From: Bacillota bacterium
Lineage (GTDB): Bacteria; Bacillota; Clostridia; Oscillospirales; Acutalibacteraceae
Direction of reading: 5' to 3'
Assembly (NCBI GenBank): GCA_023418995.1
Contig: JAEZYP010000020.1
Coordinates: 1 to 64,000, forward strand
DNA length: 64,000 bases
A program made the translations under genes and the position numbers. The notes below the pieces were generated by a model. The model had not been told where the DNA came from and made no database searches. It worked only from the letters and a program-made list of their open reading frames with translations. Of the stretch, positions 15,470 through 23,789 are shown in pieces (the first letter of the stretch is position 1; the number at the start of each line of letters is the position of its first letter).

Positions 15470-16807
15470 TTACCGCCGCTTCTTTAATTTGGAACGCTTG
15501 AGAAGCAGGTAGCATACCGCAAAGAATATGACGGTAACAATACCTGCAATTAGCCCGGATTCCTGCCCGGGTACAAACGGCATGCAAATTATGGCGACAA
15601 TCAGAGCGAGCAAAACAAGAATGGACATATAGGGGTATCCTGCCATCTGGCATTTGCCGTCGGGTGGGCATCCGTTCCTTTTGCGAAAGCGGATGTGGGT
15701 CGCCATGATGACCGCGTAGGTGAAAAGCAGCGCGAAACCACCGGAGCTGACCAGAAAAAGATAGACCTTTGGAAAGAGAAGACCAAAACCCAGCCCAACC
15801 AGCATGGAGAAACCGGAGAAAAGAATGCCTCGGTATGGGACTTCTTTTTTATCTCTGAGCAGCTTTGGGGCAAGGTGCTCGTCCGCCAGTGAGCGAATCA
15901 TGCGCCCCAGACCGAACATTGCCGCAAGCATAGTAGAAAGAATGGCGGTTACCAGCACTACGTTGATTGCGGTACCCGCCCACCCGATTCCGCTCCGGCT
16001 CAGAGCGGCTGCCATCGGGCTGTCGTTTTCTGTAAGCTCGGAGGTGGGAATGAGCGGCAAAAGCACCGCACAGGAAAGAATGTATAATCCAATGAGGCTG
16101 AATACGGTATAATTAATCGCTTTCGGTACGGTGACTTTCGGATTTCTGGCCTCCGCCGCGGCGAGACCGATGATTTCAAATCCGGCGTAGGCAAACATGA
16201 CGATCAGCATACTGCCCGCAACCCCGGCAATTCCGTTTGGCATCCAGGATTCCTTTGCCATCGCGCCGAGTCCGACTGCCGGAACGCCGGCATATAGTCC
16301 CAGAATCAGCAGCAGGGACAGAATAATAAAAGAAATAATTGCAAGCAGCTTGATTGCGGCAAGACAGCTTTCCAGCTTGCTCAGCTTGCTGGCACCCAAA
16401 AGGTTCAGCAGTGTAACGCCAACGATTATGCCGCCGCCGAACAGCGGAATCGAAAGGTGCGGTATCCATTGGCGGATAAGGATGGAAACGGCGGTTGCCT
16501 CGCTGGACATAGCCAGAATCATGCCCGTCCAGTATACCCAGCCAACTACAAACCCGGTTCCCTGTCCGTAAGCTTCCGCCGCAAAGGAACGGAACGAGCC
16601 TGAGTTCGGATTTGCCACCGTCATTTCGGACAGCGCGTAAAGAATAAAATAAACCATGCCTCCGCCGAGGATATAGGCAAGTAGAACAGAGGCGCCAGCC
16701 GCGTGGATTGCCACCGAGGACCCGAGAAAAAACGAGCCGCCAATCACGGTTCCCAGCGTCATCATTGTAAGCTGCCACGCGGAAAGTCCTTCTTCTTTCT
16801 TCTTCAT
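15470..16807 (-). CDS. APC family amino acid permease
   Basis: 445-aa transporter with about twelve hydrophobic helices. The N-terminus LSAWQLTMMTLGTVIGGSFFLGS is the conserved first helix with the unwound GTVIGG substrate site. GSFRSFAAEAYGQGTGFVVGWVYW and FAYAGFEIIGLAAAEARNPKVTVPKAI are the helix 3 and helix 6 family motifs. The C-terminus is short and basic. It imports or exchanges an amino acid not identifiable from sequence. It is monocistronic and divergent from the small membrane gene. Confidence 0.88.
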   Translation of the reverse strand: MKKKEEGLSAWQLTMMTLGTVIGGSFFLGSSVAIHAAGASVLLAYILGGGMVYFILYALSEMTVANPNSGSFRSFAAEAYGQGTGFVVGWVYWTGMILAMSSEATAVSILIRQWIPHLSIPLFGGGIIVGVTLLNLLGASKLSKLESCLAAIKLLAIISFIILSLLLILGLYAGVPAVGLGAMAKESWMPNGIAGVAGSMLIVMFAYAGFEIIGLAAAEARNPKVTVPKAINYTVFSLIGLYILSCAVLLPLIPTSELTENDSPMAAALSRSGIGWAGTAINVVLVTAILSTMLAAMFGLGRMIRSLADEHLAPKLLRDKKEVPYRGILFSGFSMLVGLGFGLLFPKVYLFLVSSGGFALLFTYAVIMATHIRFRKRNGCPPDGKCQMAGYPYMSILVLLALIVAIICMPFVPGQESGLIAGIVTVIFFAVCYLLLKRSKLKKRR

Positions 16808-16908
16808 TCAATTTACCCCGTTAGCTTATTATAATAGCATCAGGATTATTATTCCTTGCAGATCGTAAGAAATTCTTGTCAGAATAAAATAGGCGATTTC
16901 ACTTTGAA

Positions 16909-16938
16909 TTGTTTTTATTTCATTGATTATGATATAAT
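16909..16938 (+). promoter_or_regulatory. Promoter of the 98-aa membrane protein gene
   Basis: TTGTTT (16909-16914), an 18-base spacer and TATAAT (16933-16938), 45 bases before the start codon. Confidence 0.5.
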
Positions 16939-16982
16939 GATTAGGATAAAATAATTGGAATGACGAAAGAGAGGTACTGGAA

Positions 16983-17279
16983 ATGGATTTTTCGCAGTTT
17001 TTTGATATATGTGTGGTTATATCCGGTGTTTATATGTTTTACAGCGCTTTTACCGGAAAAGGTTCGTTGTTTGAAAGCAGCAAAGTGAAAAAGGGAATGG
17101 AAGCGGAATATAGAACCTTAATGCTCCGGTTCTGTATTGTTGGGGGATTCGTGTCGATTGCCACCGGTGTTTTAGATTACTTTAAACTGGAGCCCTACGC
17201 AACGATCTCGTTTGTTTTATTTGCACTGTTAATTGTCTATCTGGTTATAATGACGATTCGGTATACGGAACGCAAATAA
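16983..17279 (+). CDS. Small membrane protein of unknown function
   Basis: 98 aa with three hydrophobic segments (about 8-24, 48-63 and 74-90) and a short charged loop SSKVKKGMEAEYRT. The ATG follows GAGAGGTA. It has its own promoter and terminator. I recognise no named family and give no function. Confidence 0.7.
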   Translation: MDFSQFFDICVVISGVYMFYSAFTGKGSLFESSKVKKGMEAEYRTLMLRFCIVGGFVSIATGVLDYFKLEPYATISFVLFALLIVYLVIMTIRYTERK

Positions 17280-17295
17280 CAGGTTAAGTTCGCTG

Positions 17296-17323
17296 AAAGC
17301 ACCTGAACAGGGTGCTTTTTTTG
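17296..17323 (+). terminator. Terminator after the 98-aa membrane protein gene
   Basis: AAAGCACC-TGAACA-GGTGCTTT stem with a following T run. Confidence 0.85.
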
Positions 17324-17369
17324 CCCCATTTACATCGAATTCCTTTACATGGGCCATAGCACCCAATTT

Positions 17370-18731
17370 TTAAGCTTTTTCATCATACTTTTGATTTCCG
17401 TTCTTTGTCGGTACAAATAGATTATTCTTATAGATAAGAATGATTGCGGTTGCCAAAGCAGCAGTTAATAGTGCCGCCAAAGGATAGTTACACCAAAGTC
17501 CTATAAGTTTAAGAGGCAAAAGAATGGGAATTAAAGTCAGCGGAAATACACAAGCAGAACCCAACGAAATCATCATGGCCAGCAAAGGTCTTTCAAGTGC
17601 CATGAAGAAGCATTGGACTGCTGTACCAAACCATTTAATAAGATATGTGAAACTTGAAATTTTAATAGCAAAGATAGCCATTTCAAGTAGCGACAAATCT
17701 TTAAGGAAAGGTGTTGCGATTTCACCCGGAAACGCAAACATAATAATACCGCTTACAACCGAAATTGTAGCCGCAGTCGTAAAAATGTATTTTTCAATCT
17801 TTTTTACTCGGTCAAATCGCTCTGCACCGTAATTGTAACCTATCGTAGGCTGGAGCGAGTCCACAACACCATATAAAAGCTGTTCAACGATTCCGGAAAG
17901 TGTCATAATAACGGCGTATATTGCAACGCCGGCTTCGCCACCGAATTTGAGAAGCATAACATTCATTACAACAGAGAACATTCTTCCGGAAATGTTTGTA
18001 AGGAAGGGTGCAATACCATTTTTATAGATTTTTTCTAACAATTCTTTGGAGAATTGTGGTTTTACAAATTTCAACTGTAGTTTTCCGGGGATAAACATAG
18101 AGATACCGATGACTACGCAAGTAAGCATTGCAATACTTGTACCAAGTGCTGCGCCGACAATTCCCATAGGTATTACAAGAATCAACAATAGTTCAAGCCC
18201 AATGGTTAATACGCTGAAAAGAATATTAAGCGACATACTTGTTTTCATTCTACCGCTTATTCGCAAGTAGTTATCAAGTGAAAACATCAATGGCGCAATA
18301 GGCGAAAACATTGCGTAAATTCTTACATACTTTACCGCCATATCAAGAAGTTCACCGTCCGCACCAATCAATCTCATCAATGTGGGCGCACCAAAGAAAA
18401 TTATCAAGCCACTGATCAATCCCGTTGTCATTATCAATATAATTGAGCAAGTAAAGAATTCGTTTGCTTTTTTATCTTCTTTTTGACCAAGAAAAATAGA
18501 AATCGGCACGGAAGAACCTACACCAACAAGCTCCGACAACGCAAAATTCATAATAACAATCGGCAAAGCAAGACCAAGAGCGGCGAAAGCGGTAGTGCCA
18601 AGGAATTTACCAACAAATATAGATTCAAAAACCGTATAAAGCGATGATGCAAGCATACTGATACCGCCAGGAATTGCTGCTTTCATAAATAGCTTTGACG
18701 GTTTGGTGTTTAGATATAGACTTTGACTCAT
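17370..18731 (-). CDS. MATE family efflux transporter
   Basis: 453-aa multidrug/toxic compound exporter with about twelve helices. Two homologous halves are visible: KAAIPGGISMLASSLYTVFESIFVGKFLG near the N-terminus and the second half starting FLTNISGRMFSVVMNVMLLKFGG, with GVVDSLQPTIGYNYGA as the family motif. Na+ or H+ coupling cannot be told. The gene overlaps the upstream MarR gene by four bases and belongs to a GNAT-MarR-MATE unit. The codon use is clearly more AT-rich than that of neighbouring genes, which suggests transfer of the whole cassette. It is probably controlled by the MarR protein. Confidence 0.93.
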   Translation of the reverse strand: MSQSLYLNTKPSKLFMKAAIPGGISMLASSLYTVFESIFVGKFLGTTAFAALGLALPIVIMNFALSELVGVGSSVPISIFLGQKEDKKANEFFTCSIILIMTTGLISGLIIFFGAPTLMRLIGADGELLDMAVKYVRIYAMFSPIAPLMFSLDNYLRISGRMKTSMSLNILFSVLTIGLELLLILVIPMGIVGAALGTSIAMLTCVVIGISMFIPGKLQLKFVKPQFSKELLEKIYKNGIAPFLTNISGRMFSVVMNVMLLKFGGEAGVAIYAVIMTLSGIVEQLLYGVVDSLQPTIGYNYGAERFDRVKKIEKYIFTTAATISVVSGIIMFAFPGEIATPFLKDLSLLEMAIFAIKISSFTYLIKWFGTAVQCFFMALERPLLAMMISLGSACVFPLTLIPILLPLKLIGLWCNYPLAALLTAALATAIILIYKNNLFVPTKNGNQKYDEKA

Positions 18732-19213
18732 TCAGATTTTTCTCCTATGTCTTGATTATCAATAACATTCAACAGTTTATCTCTTTCGTGCTTAATATTT
18801 TCAAGGTGTCTTTGATAAAGAGAGATATAGTTTTCTCTTTCTTCTTCTGAAAACATAAGAAACGCATTTTTTTCTAGCTCATCAATTTTGATGATAATAC
18901 GTTTAGCAAATTGTTCTCCGTCCTCTGTTAAAAGTATTTTTTTGCGATTTCTTGTGCGGGGAATTGTTTCAAGTCGCACCAGACCTTTCTTTTGCAGGTT
19001 GCCAACTGCCGAATTGATTGTTTGAACGGGATAAAACCAGTCATTACATAAATCATTTTGTGTGCAGTCACCATCGGTGTGCGAGATTGCGTACAATATC
19101 CAAAACGCTGTGTCGGTTAAACCAAATCGTCCTGCTATTCCACGATAAATTTCATCAGATTCTTTATACAGGCGATTTAGCGAATTCAGTTGTTGCTGTA
19201 GTTTTTGTTCCAT
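18728..19213 (-). CDS. MarR family transcriptional regulator
   Basis: 161-aa winged-helix protein. The DNA-binding core runs from DTAFWILYAISHTDGDCTQNDLCNDWFYPVQTINSAVGNLQKKGLVR through the wing RNRKKILLTEDGEQ, flanked by dimerisation helices at both ends. It most likely represses the cassette and releases on binding a substrate of the MATE pump. A perfect 18-base palindrome sits in the promoter of this unit, a natural operator. The gene starts 17 bases after the GNAT gene and overlaps the MATE gene by ATGA. Confidence 0.93.
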   Translation of the reverse strand: MEQKLQQQLNSLNRLYKESDEIYRGIAGRFGLTDTAFWILYAISHTDGDCTQNDLCNDWFYPVQTINSAVGNLQKKGLVRLETIPRTRNRKKILLTEDGEQFAKRIIIKIDELEKNAFLMFSEEERENYISLYQRHLENIKHERDKLLNVIDNQDIGEKSE

Positions 19214-19230
19214 ATTTATACCTCATATTG

Positions 19231-19785
19231 TTATAATCTGGATTTGGGAGGCACTCTCATGACCTTCTCAAAAAGGAACATTCCCTCAAAGTAATCGCTT
19301 TTGCCCAATACCTCGTCTGACCCATATTTATTAGGTCCGTTAGGGTCTTTGTGATATTTATTGAAAAACTCCACGATATGAAAACCACAACGATTCACAT
19401 AAAAATGGATATTACGTTTTTCAAAATAAGGGGTACAGGTTTCCCATGCCTTTGTTTGCGGATGTAATTCTTCAATACTTTTCCAAATGGCTTGACCAAT
19501 GCCCTTGCTTTGTGTGCCAACCTTAACGTACAAGAAATCAAGATGATTATGCTGTGTTTCTTCGTCAATTACCACTATTGCACCGCCAACCGATACGCCG
19601 TCAGCAAATGCTTCATATGCAATCGAACCCTTTGTTTTAAGGGAACGGTTAATATGGCTTTCTGGGAGGATTTCTACCTCCATCTCACCAAATCCATCAA
19701 CAGCCCCTTGTTGAAATGCTTCCTGCATATCCTTCTTAAACTGTGCCAAATGCTTCTCGTTGAGAGGCACTAATTCAAAATTCAT
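19231..19785 (-). CDS. GNAT family N-acetyltransferase
   Basis: 184-aa acetyltransferase. The acetyl-CoA loop is recognisable as LDFLYVKVGTQSKGIGQAIWKSIEE (V-x-x-x-x-R/QxxGxG/A type) at about 90-115, and YFEKRNIHFYVNRCGFHIVEFF is the C-terminal beta-alpha-beta motif. The substrate is unknown; antibiotic or small-amine acetylation is possible next to a MATE pump. I place the start at the ATG at 19785, because the upstream TTG reading frame runs through the GGAGGA ribosome site. It is the first gene of the AT-rich GNAT-MarR-MATE cassette. Confidence 0.85.
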   Translation of the reverse strand: MNFELVPLNEKHLAQFKKDMQEAFQQGAVDGFGEMEVEILPESHINRSLKTKGSIAYEAFADGVSVGGAIVVIDEETQHNHLDFLYVKVGTQSKGIGQAIWKSIEELHPQTKAWETCTPYFEKRNIHFYVNRCGFHIVEFFNKYHKDPNGPNKYGSDEVLGKSDYFEGMFLFEKVMRVPPKSRL

Positions 19786-19806
19786 ATCGATTTCCTCCAA
19801 GACACA

Positions 19807-19840
19807 ATATTACATGTTTCCGAAATCGGAAACTTGTCAA
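19807..19840 (-). promoter_or_regulatory. Promoter of GNAT-MarR-MATE cassette with palindromic operator
   Basis: On the minus strand TTGACA (19835-19840) precedes a perfect palindrome GTTTCCGA-TT-TCGGAAAC (19816-19833) and then TAATAT (19807-19812). The -35 to -10 distance is longer than ideal (20-22 bases depending on the hexamer chosen), which would leave the operator right between the elements, ideal for repression by the cassette's MarR protein. Confidence 0.7.
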
Positions 19841-19931
19841 TACCCTTTATCGAAAAATTAAAATTATAATACGATTGGCTAATCATATGAACTATATCGA
19901 TGTATCAAAAACGAAGGGTGAACGAAACAAG

Positions 19932-20036
19932 CATTGTCCTCCTCGCGATACGCTAGCCTGACTTCGTCGTCCGCCTTACATCACGAAAAATATACGCACA
20001 AATACTTAGCCGTTTTTAAAGTTATCGACTATTAAA
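19932..20036. repeat. Family 1 repeat, second (left-truncated) copy
   Basis: From TTGTCCTCCTCGC to the sequence around AAAGTTATCGACTAT it is nearly identical to 14321-14422, including ~60 bases (TTACATCACGAAAAATATAC through CTTAGCCGTTTTTAAAGTTA) without change. No left terminal repeat is found, so this copy is shorter. It sits in the 344-base gap between the AT-rich cassette and yyaL. Confidence 0.75.
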
Positions 20037-20052
20037 CTAAATATAAGTAGTT

Positions 20053-20084
20053 AAAAGGGAATACACTGAGTTGTATTCCCTTTT
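20053..20084 (+). terminator. Stem-loop between repeat and yyaL
   Basis: A perfect 13-base stem AAAAGGGAATACA/TGTATTCCCTTTT with loop CTGAGT. It would work as a terminator in either direction and may isolate yyaL from upstream transcription. Confidence 0.6.
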
Positions 20085-20129
20085 CCTATATGGGTATATT
20101 ATGAATATATGTTTCACAAAAAGGAAGTG

Positions 20130-22172
20130 ATGTCCATACCAAACACTAATAAAGTGCCCAATCGGTTAATCCATGAAAAATCCCCCTACCTGCTCCAGCA
20201 CGCGTACAATCCGGTAAACTGGTATCCGTGGGGGCAGGAAGCCTTTAATACGGCAAAACTGGAGGACAAGCCTGTCTTTTTAAGTATCGGCTACTCTACT
20301 TGCCACTGGTGTCATGTGATGGCGCACGAGAGCTTTGAGGACGAGGAAGTAGCCGAAGCCTTAAACCGGGATTTTATTGCGATTAAGGTGGATAAGGAAG
20401 AGCGCCCGGATGTGGACGCGGTTTATATGGCGGTATGTCAGGCTATGACCGGTAGCGGCGGCTGGCCCCTGACCATCCTGATGACACCGGAGCAAGCCCC
20501 TTTTTACGCGGGCACGTACTTCCCCAAGCATTCACGCTATTCCATGCCCGGCGTTTTGGAGCTGCTTTCTGCTGTCTCTGAACAATGGCGCGGCAATCGG
20601 GAACAGCTGCTGCACGCAGGTAAGCAGATGATAGAGGCAATTCAGGAGCACTCGGAAAAGAAGAAAACCGGTCGGATAACAAATGACGATTATATCGGCA
20701 CAAGGGAACTGTTTAACCAAAGCTTTGATGAGAAATACGGCGGCTTCGGTCGCAGCCCCAAGTTCCCGTCTCCCCATAACCTCATGTTTTTACTGCGTTT
20801 TTCCCAATTGAAAGACGACGGCAGAGCGCTTTTTATGGTGGAAAAAACTTTGCGGCAGATGTTTCAGGGCGGCATCTATGACCATATCGGGTTTGGGTTT
20901 TCACGTTATTCTACGGATAATAAATGGTTAGTGCCCCATTTTGAGAAAATGCTATACGATAACGCGATGCTGGCAATTATATATCTGGAAGCCTATCAGA
21001 TAACCGGCACTGAATTTTACCGGACGGTTGCGGAATCGATTCTCGAATATGTGAAGCGCGAAATGACCGACCGGCGCGGCGGCTTCTACAGCGCGCAGGA
21101 CGCGGACAGCGAGGGAGTAGAAGGGAAATATTATGTGTTTGCCCCTGATGAGATACGTGCCGTTCTTGGGGATGATTCCGGAGCGTATTTCAACGATTAC
21201 TTTCAAATTACCGAAAAAGGCAATTTTGAGGGTAAGAATATCCCGAACCGGATCGGTAAGCCGGATTTTGACAAGCCGGATGAGAAGATTCAAAAGATGC
21301 TTCCCAAAGTATATGAATACCGATTGCAGCGTACGGTTCTTCATAAGGATGATAAAATTCTCACCTCCTGGAACGCATTAATGATCGCGGCTTACGCGAA
21401 GGCTTACCGAGTTCTCGGGAATGCCCGTTATTTACAGGAAGCGCAGAGAGCGGTGGAGTTTATTCGTGTGAGCCTTACCGACGGCAGCGGCGGTCTGTTA
21501 GTCCGCAGCCGTGAAGGAGAGTCCTCCGGTTCCGGCGGTCTGGATGATTACGCGTTTCTAGTCTGGGCGATGCTGGAGTTGTACGAAGCAACCTTTGAGC
21601 CGGAGTATCTGCGGGAAGCGCTCCGTCTCAGCCGCAGAATTCTGGATGATTTTTGGGACGAAGCAAGCGGCGGGTTCTATCTGACGGCAAAAGGCGCGGA
21701 GCAGTTGATCTACCGGCCGAAGGAGACCTATGACGGCGCGATTCCCTCCGGCAATTCCGTTGCCGGCTATTGCCTTGCAAGGCTTGCCAGACTGACCGGG
21801 GAGCCGTTTCTGGAGGGCTATGCGGCAAAGCAGGCTGATTTCTTGGCATCCGTAGTCAAAGAATATCCGGCAGGCTACAGTTTTGCCCTGATGGCACTGA
21901 TTCCGTCCGTTTATCCCGGAAGGGAGGTTGTCTGCGTAATGAAAGATAAGGAAGACTTGGAGGAGTTGAAAAAACTGTTGAGCAAAAAACTCTTGTTCAA
22001 TACGGCGGTACTCGTCCTGACCCCGGAAAACGCGGAGCAGATTCACGGCATTGCGCCGTTTACAAAGGATTACCCGCTTAAAGACGGCAAAAGTACATTC
22101 TATCTGTGCCAAAACAACACCTGTTCCTCGCCGGTCAACGATTTCTCCGAATTGGCAAACAGCCTGTTATAA
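20130..22172 (+). CDS. yyaL: Thioredoxin-domain/glycosidase-fold protein YyaL (DUF255 family)
   Basis: 680-aa protein. The N-terminal thioredoxin-like domain opens NRLIHEKSPYLLQHAYNPVNWYPWG and has CHWCH at about 52 in place of the classic CxxC. An (alpha/alpha) barrel region follows with WLVPHFEKMLYDNAML, DADSEGVEGKYY and SWNALMIAAYAKAY, typical of the spermatogenesis-associated-20/YyaL family. The biochemical role is not established. I prefer ATG 20130 (GGAAGTG just before) over ATG 20109, which has no ribosome site. It is followed by a hairpin and three small genes. Confidence 0.9.
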   Translation: MSIPNTNKVPNRLIHEKSPYLLQHAYNPVNWYPWGQEAFNTAKLEDKPVFLSIGYSTCHWCHVMAHESFEDEEVAEALNRDFIAIKVDKEERPDVDAVYMAVCQAMTGSGGWPLTILMTPEQAPFYAGTYFPKHSRYSMPGVLELLSAVSEQWRGNREQLLHAGKQMIEAIQEHSEKKKTGRITNDDYIGTRELFNQSFDEKYGGFGRSPKFPSPHNLMFLLRFSQLKDDGRALFMVEKTLRQMFQGGIYDHIGFGFSRYSTDNKWLVPHFEKMLYDNAMLAIIYLEAYQITGTEFYRTVAESILEYVKREMTDRRGGFYSAQDADSEGVEGKYYVFAPDEIRAVLGDDSGAYFNDYFQITEKGNFEGKNIPNRIGKPDFDKPDEKIQKMLPKVYEYRLQRTVLHKDDKILTSWNALMIAAYAKAYRVLGNARYLQEAQRAVEFIRVSLTDGSGGLLVRSREGESSGSGGLDDYAFLVWAMLELYEATFEPEYLREALRLSRRILDDFWDEASGGFYLTAKGAEQLIYRPKETYDGAIPSGNSVAGYCLARLARLTGEPFLEGYAAKQADFLASVVKEYPAGYSFALMALIPSVYPGREVVCVMKDKEDLEELKKLLSKKLLFNTAVLVLTPENAEQIHGIAPFTKDYPLKDGKSTFYLCQNNTCSSPVNDFSELANSLL

Positions 22173-22175
22173 ACA

Positions 22176-22210
22176 AATCACCCCTGCGCATAATAAGCGC
22201 AGGGGTGATT
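22176..22210 (+). promoter_or_regulatory. Hairpin that ends yyaL and covers the next gene's ribosome site
   Basis: The perfect 14-base stem AATCACCCCTGCGC/GCGCAGGGGTGATT has a seven-base loop. The 3' arm contains AGGGGTG (22201-22207), the only Shine-Dalgarno candidate for the ATG at 22213. The structure can end yyaL transcription or mask that site. Confidence 0.65.
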
Positions 22211-22212
22211 TT

Positions 22213-22452
22213 ATGGCTAAAGCCAGCATGTATTTTGATTTGAACGGTCTGCACGGGAATCGTGGAGAAAAAGAGATCAAGCAGCAGCTGGACAAAATTC
22301 CCGGCGTACTATCGGTAAGCGTCACCGATGATCGTAAACGCGTCGCGGTAGATTTCGATACAACCGGAACAAACCGGGAACAGCTGCGCAAAAAAATAGA
22401 TGAAATCGGTCTGAAGATCACAGGAGAAAAATTTGACGAACACATCATGTAG
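22213..22452 (+). CDS. Small ferredoxin-fold protein, HMA-like without metal cysteines
   Basis: 79 aa. The pattern LNGLHGNRGEKEIKQQLDKIPGVLSVSVTDDRKRVAVDFDTTGTNREQLRKKIDEIGLKI matches the beta-alpha-beta-beta-alpha-beta of heavy-metal-associated domains, including 'PGV..VSV'. The CxxC that binds copper is replaced by Leu-His-Gly-Asn, so metal binding is unlikely. ATG 22213 follows AGGGGTG inside a hairpin. It leads a cluster of three tiny genes. Confidence 0.75.
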   Translation: MAKASMYFDLNGLHGNRGEKEIKQQLDKIPGVLSVSVTDDRKRVAVDFDTTGTNREQLRKKIDEIGLKITGEKFDEHIM

Positions 22453-22463
22453 GAGGTTGCATA

Positions 22464-22598
22464 ATGCCAAAGGACAGTCAGCCAGATAATAAGAATTCGA
22501 GAATAGAAAAGGCGAACGGACAAACCCCAATCACAAGGGAAAATCAGAACCAGAATAAAAACGCGAAAAAGCAGTCAGTCAAAAACAATGATGTTTGA
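22464..22598 (+). CDS. 44-aa Asn/Lys/Gln-rich small protein
   Basis: ATG 22464 is preceded by a perfect AGGAGG at good distance and the frame ends at TGA 22598. The product is very polar, rich in Asn, Lys and Gln, with no hydrophobic core, so it is probably disordered. The composition recalls small acid-soluble or other minor spore proteins but no motif proves it. It lies 11 bases after the HMA-like gene. Confidence 0.6.
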   Translation: MPKDSQPDNKNSRIEKANGQTPITRENQNQNKNAKKQSVKNNDV

Positions 22599-22623
22599 CC
22601 GCATTCGTTAAGGAGGAAGTCAA

Positions 22624-22776
22624 ATGGCAAAGGCTGGTATGAGACGACCGGACCCGCAGGAACCGCACGGAACAGAAAGCAACCACAAGCTGCATATCCC
22701 GAAGAACGCGGTGAAGCCGGTTCCGGAGCTTCAGGGCAAGGCGAAGCACGGCAAAGAGAAGGCGCCGCCGATGTGA
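22624..22776 (+). CDS. 50-aa Lys/Pro/His-rich small basic protein
   Basis: ATG 22624 has AGGAGG seven bases upstream and the frame ends at TGA 22776. The product begins MAKAGMRRPDPQEPHGTESN and ends with a Lys-rich tail; it lacks hydrophobic segments. Two or three such genes in a row with perfect ribosome sites suggest real expression. No family is recognised with certainty. A GCGCCGCCGAT/ATCGGCGGCGC stem overlaps its end. Confidence 0.6.
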   Translation: MAKAGMRRPDPQEPHGTESNHKLHIPKNAVKPVPELQGKAKHGKEKAPPM

Positions 22777-22872
22777 GCAAAATCGGCGGCGCTTGGCACC
22801 TTGCCTTGCACGATTTATCGCAGTCTGACAGCTGTAATCTGGGGCTGCTGCAAAATACCTCTAAACAGGGGA

Positions 22873-22926
22873 CAAAAAATACGCTTGGATGAGGCTTTAA
22901 TGAAGCCGTATCAAGCGCATTTTTTT
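22873..22926. terminator. Bidirectional terminator between small-gene cluster and ferredoxin gene
   Basis: GCTTGGAT-GA-GGCTT...AAGCC-GT-ATCAAGC with an A run on one side and seven T on the other. It terminates both convergent units. The preceding bases 22811-22830 (TTATCGCAGTCTGACAG) resemble the right end of the repeat at 33509. Confidence 0.75.
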
Positions 22927-22981
22927 GCTTCTCCGTTGGTTCTTCGATATTATTTCGCAAACATTTTACAATGGGTCTTTG

Positions 22982-23677
22982 TTAGTCGTCTATTACCCTG
23001 CCGTCAGTGGAAATTGTTACGATATGCCAAGGAATCATTTTGCCGCTGTTCTGCAACGCGGTCTTAACATAATTGACCATACCGCCGCAGCATGGAACCT
23101 CCATGCGGACTACGGTCACGCTCTTAATCTCGTTCTGTCGCAGAATCGCAGTGAGCTTCTCGCTGTAATCCACTGCGTCGAGTTTCGGGCAGCCGATCAG
23201 CGTAATTTTATTTTTCATAAATTTGTGGATATTCGGGTATGCGTATGCCGAGCAGTCCGCGATAATGGCAAGGCTTGCGTCCTGAAAATATGGGGCGTTC
23301 GGGGAAACAAGCTGAATCTGGCAGGGCCACTGGCGAAGCTCCGACTGGGATGCGGGAGCTTCTGGTTCCGCTGCCTGCGGGGCTCTTTCAATTCTGCGTG
23401 CCGCTCTGCCCGGGCATCCGGTGTGCTGGGTCATATTCTGCAGCATTTGCTTTTGTTTCACCGCTTCCTCGTCGAATTCTTCGGCTTCGCGCTCAATGAT
23501 ACTGATTGCGCCGGTGGGGCATTGGGGCAGGCAGTTGCCCAACCCGTCACAATAGGAATCGCTGGTCAAAACGGCTTTGCCGTCAATGAGCTGCAGCGCG
23601 CCTTCCTGGCAAGCCCCTACGCAAAGGCCGCAGCCATTACAGAGCTCGGAATCTATGCTGATAATCTTGCGTTTCAT
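22982..23677 (-). CDS. Two-[4Fe-4S] ferredoxin with C-terminal cysteine domain
   Basis: 231-aa iron-sulfur protein. The N-terminal domain has C13-x2-C16-x2-C19-x3-C23 and then SYCDGLGNCLPQCPTGAI with C43, C49 and C53. A linker rich in Ala/Pro/Glu follows, then a domain with ADCSAYAYPNIH, IGCPKLD and VPCCGGMV. This architecture is common in strict anaerobes beside Crp/Fnr regulators and hybrid-cluster genes, with an electron-transfer role. The start is the ATG at 23677 behind GGAGG, not the ATG 24 bases upstream. The Crp/Fnr gene is divergent. Confidence 0.85.
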   Translation of the reverse strand: MKRKIISIDSELCNGCGLCVGACQEGALQLIDGKAVLTSDSYCDGLGNCLPQCPTGAISIIEREAEEFDEEAVKQKQMLQNMTQHTGCPGRAARRIERAPQAAEPEAPASQSELRQWPCQIQLVSPNAPYFQDASLAIIADCSAYAYPNIHKFMKNKITLIGCPKLDAVDYSEKLTAILRQNEIKSVTVVRMEVPCCGGMVNYVKTALQNSGKMIPWHIVTISTDGRVIDD

Positions 23678-23728
23678 AAAATACCTCCGTTTATAGTACA
23701 AATGATTTGATTTCTTATCACAGGCTTC

Positions 23729-23757
23729 TTGCCTTTCTGATCAGATTATATTATAAT
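23729..23757 (+). promoter_or_regulatory. Promoter of the Crp/Fnr gene
   Basis: TTGCCT (23729-23734), 17-base spacer, TATAAT (23752-23757). A TTGAT-TTCTT-ATCA half-palindrome at about 23707-23720 in the shared intergenic region resembles an FNR-type site with one extra spacer base. Confidence 0.5.
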
Positions 23758-23789
23758 TTAATTGTTTAATCTGTAGCTGTGGCTACCAA

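Noticed and set aside
14344..20036. Composite transposon bounded by the two family 1 repeats
   Set aside because: The genes between them include host-like Cof and APC genes with normal composition, only one repeat copy has both ends, and no transposase is present.
20053..20084. CRISPR or array-like repeats around 20 kb
   Set aside because: Only single stem-loops and one dispersed repeat copy; there is no regular spacing of repeats.
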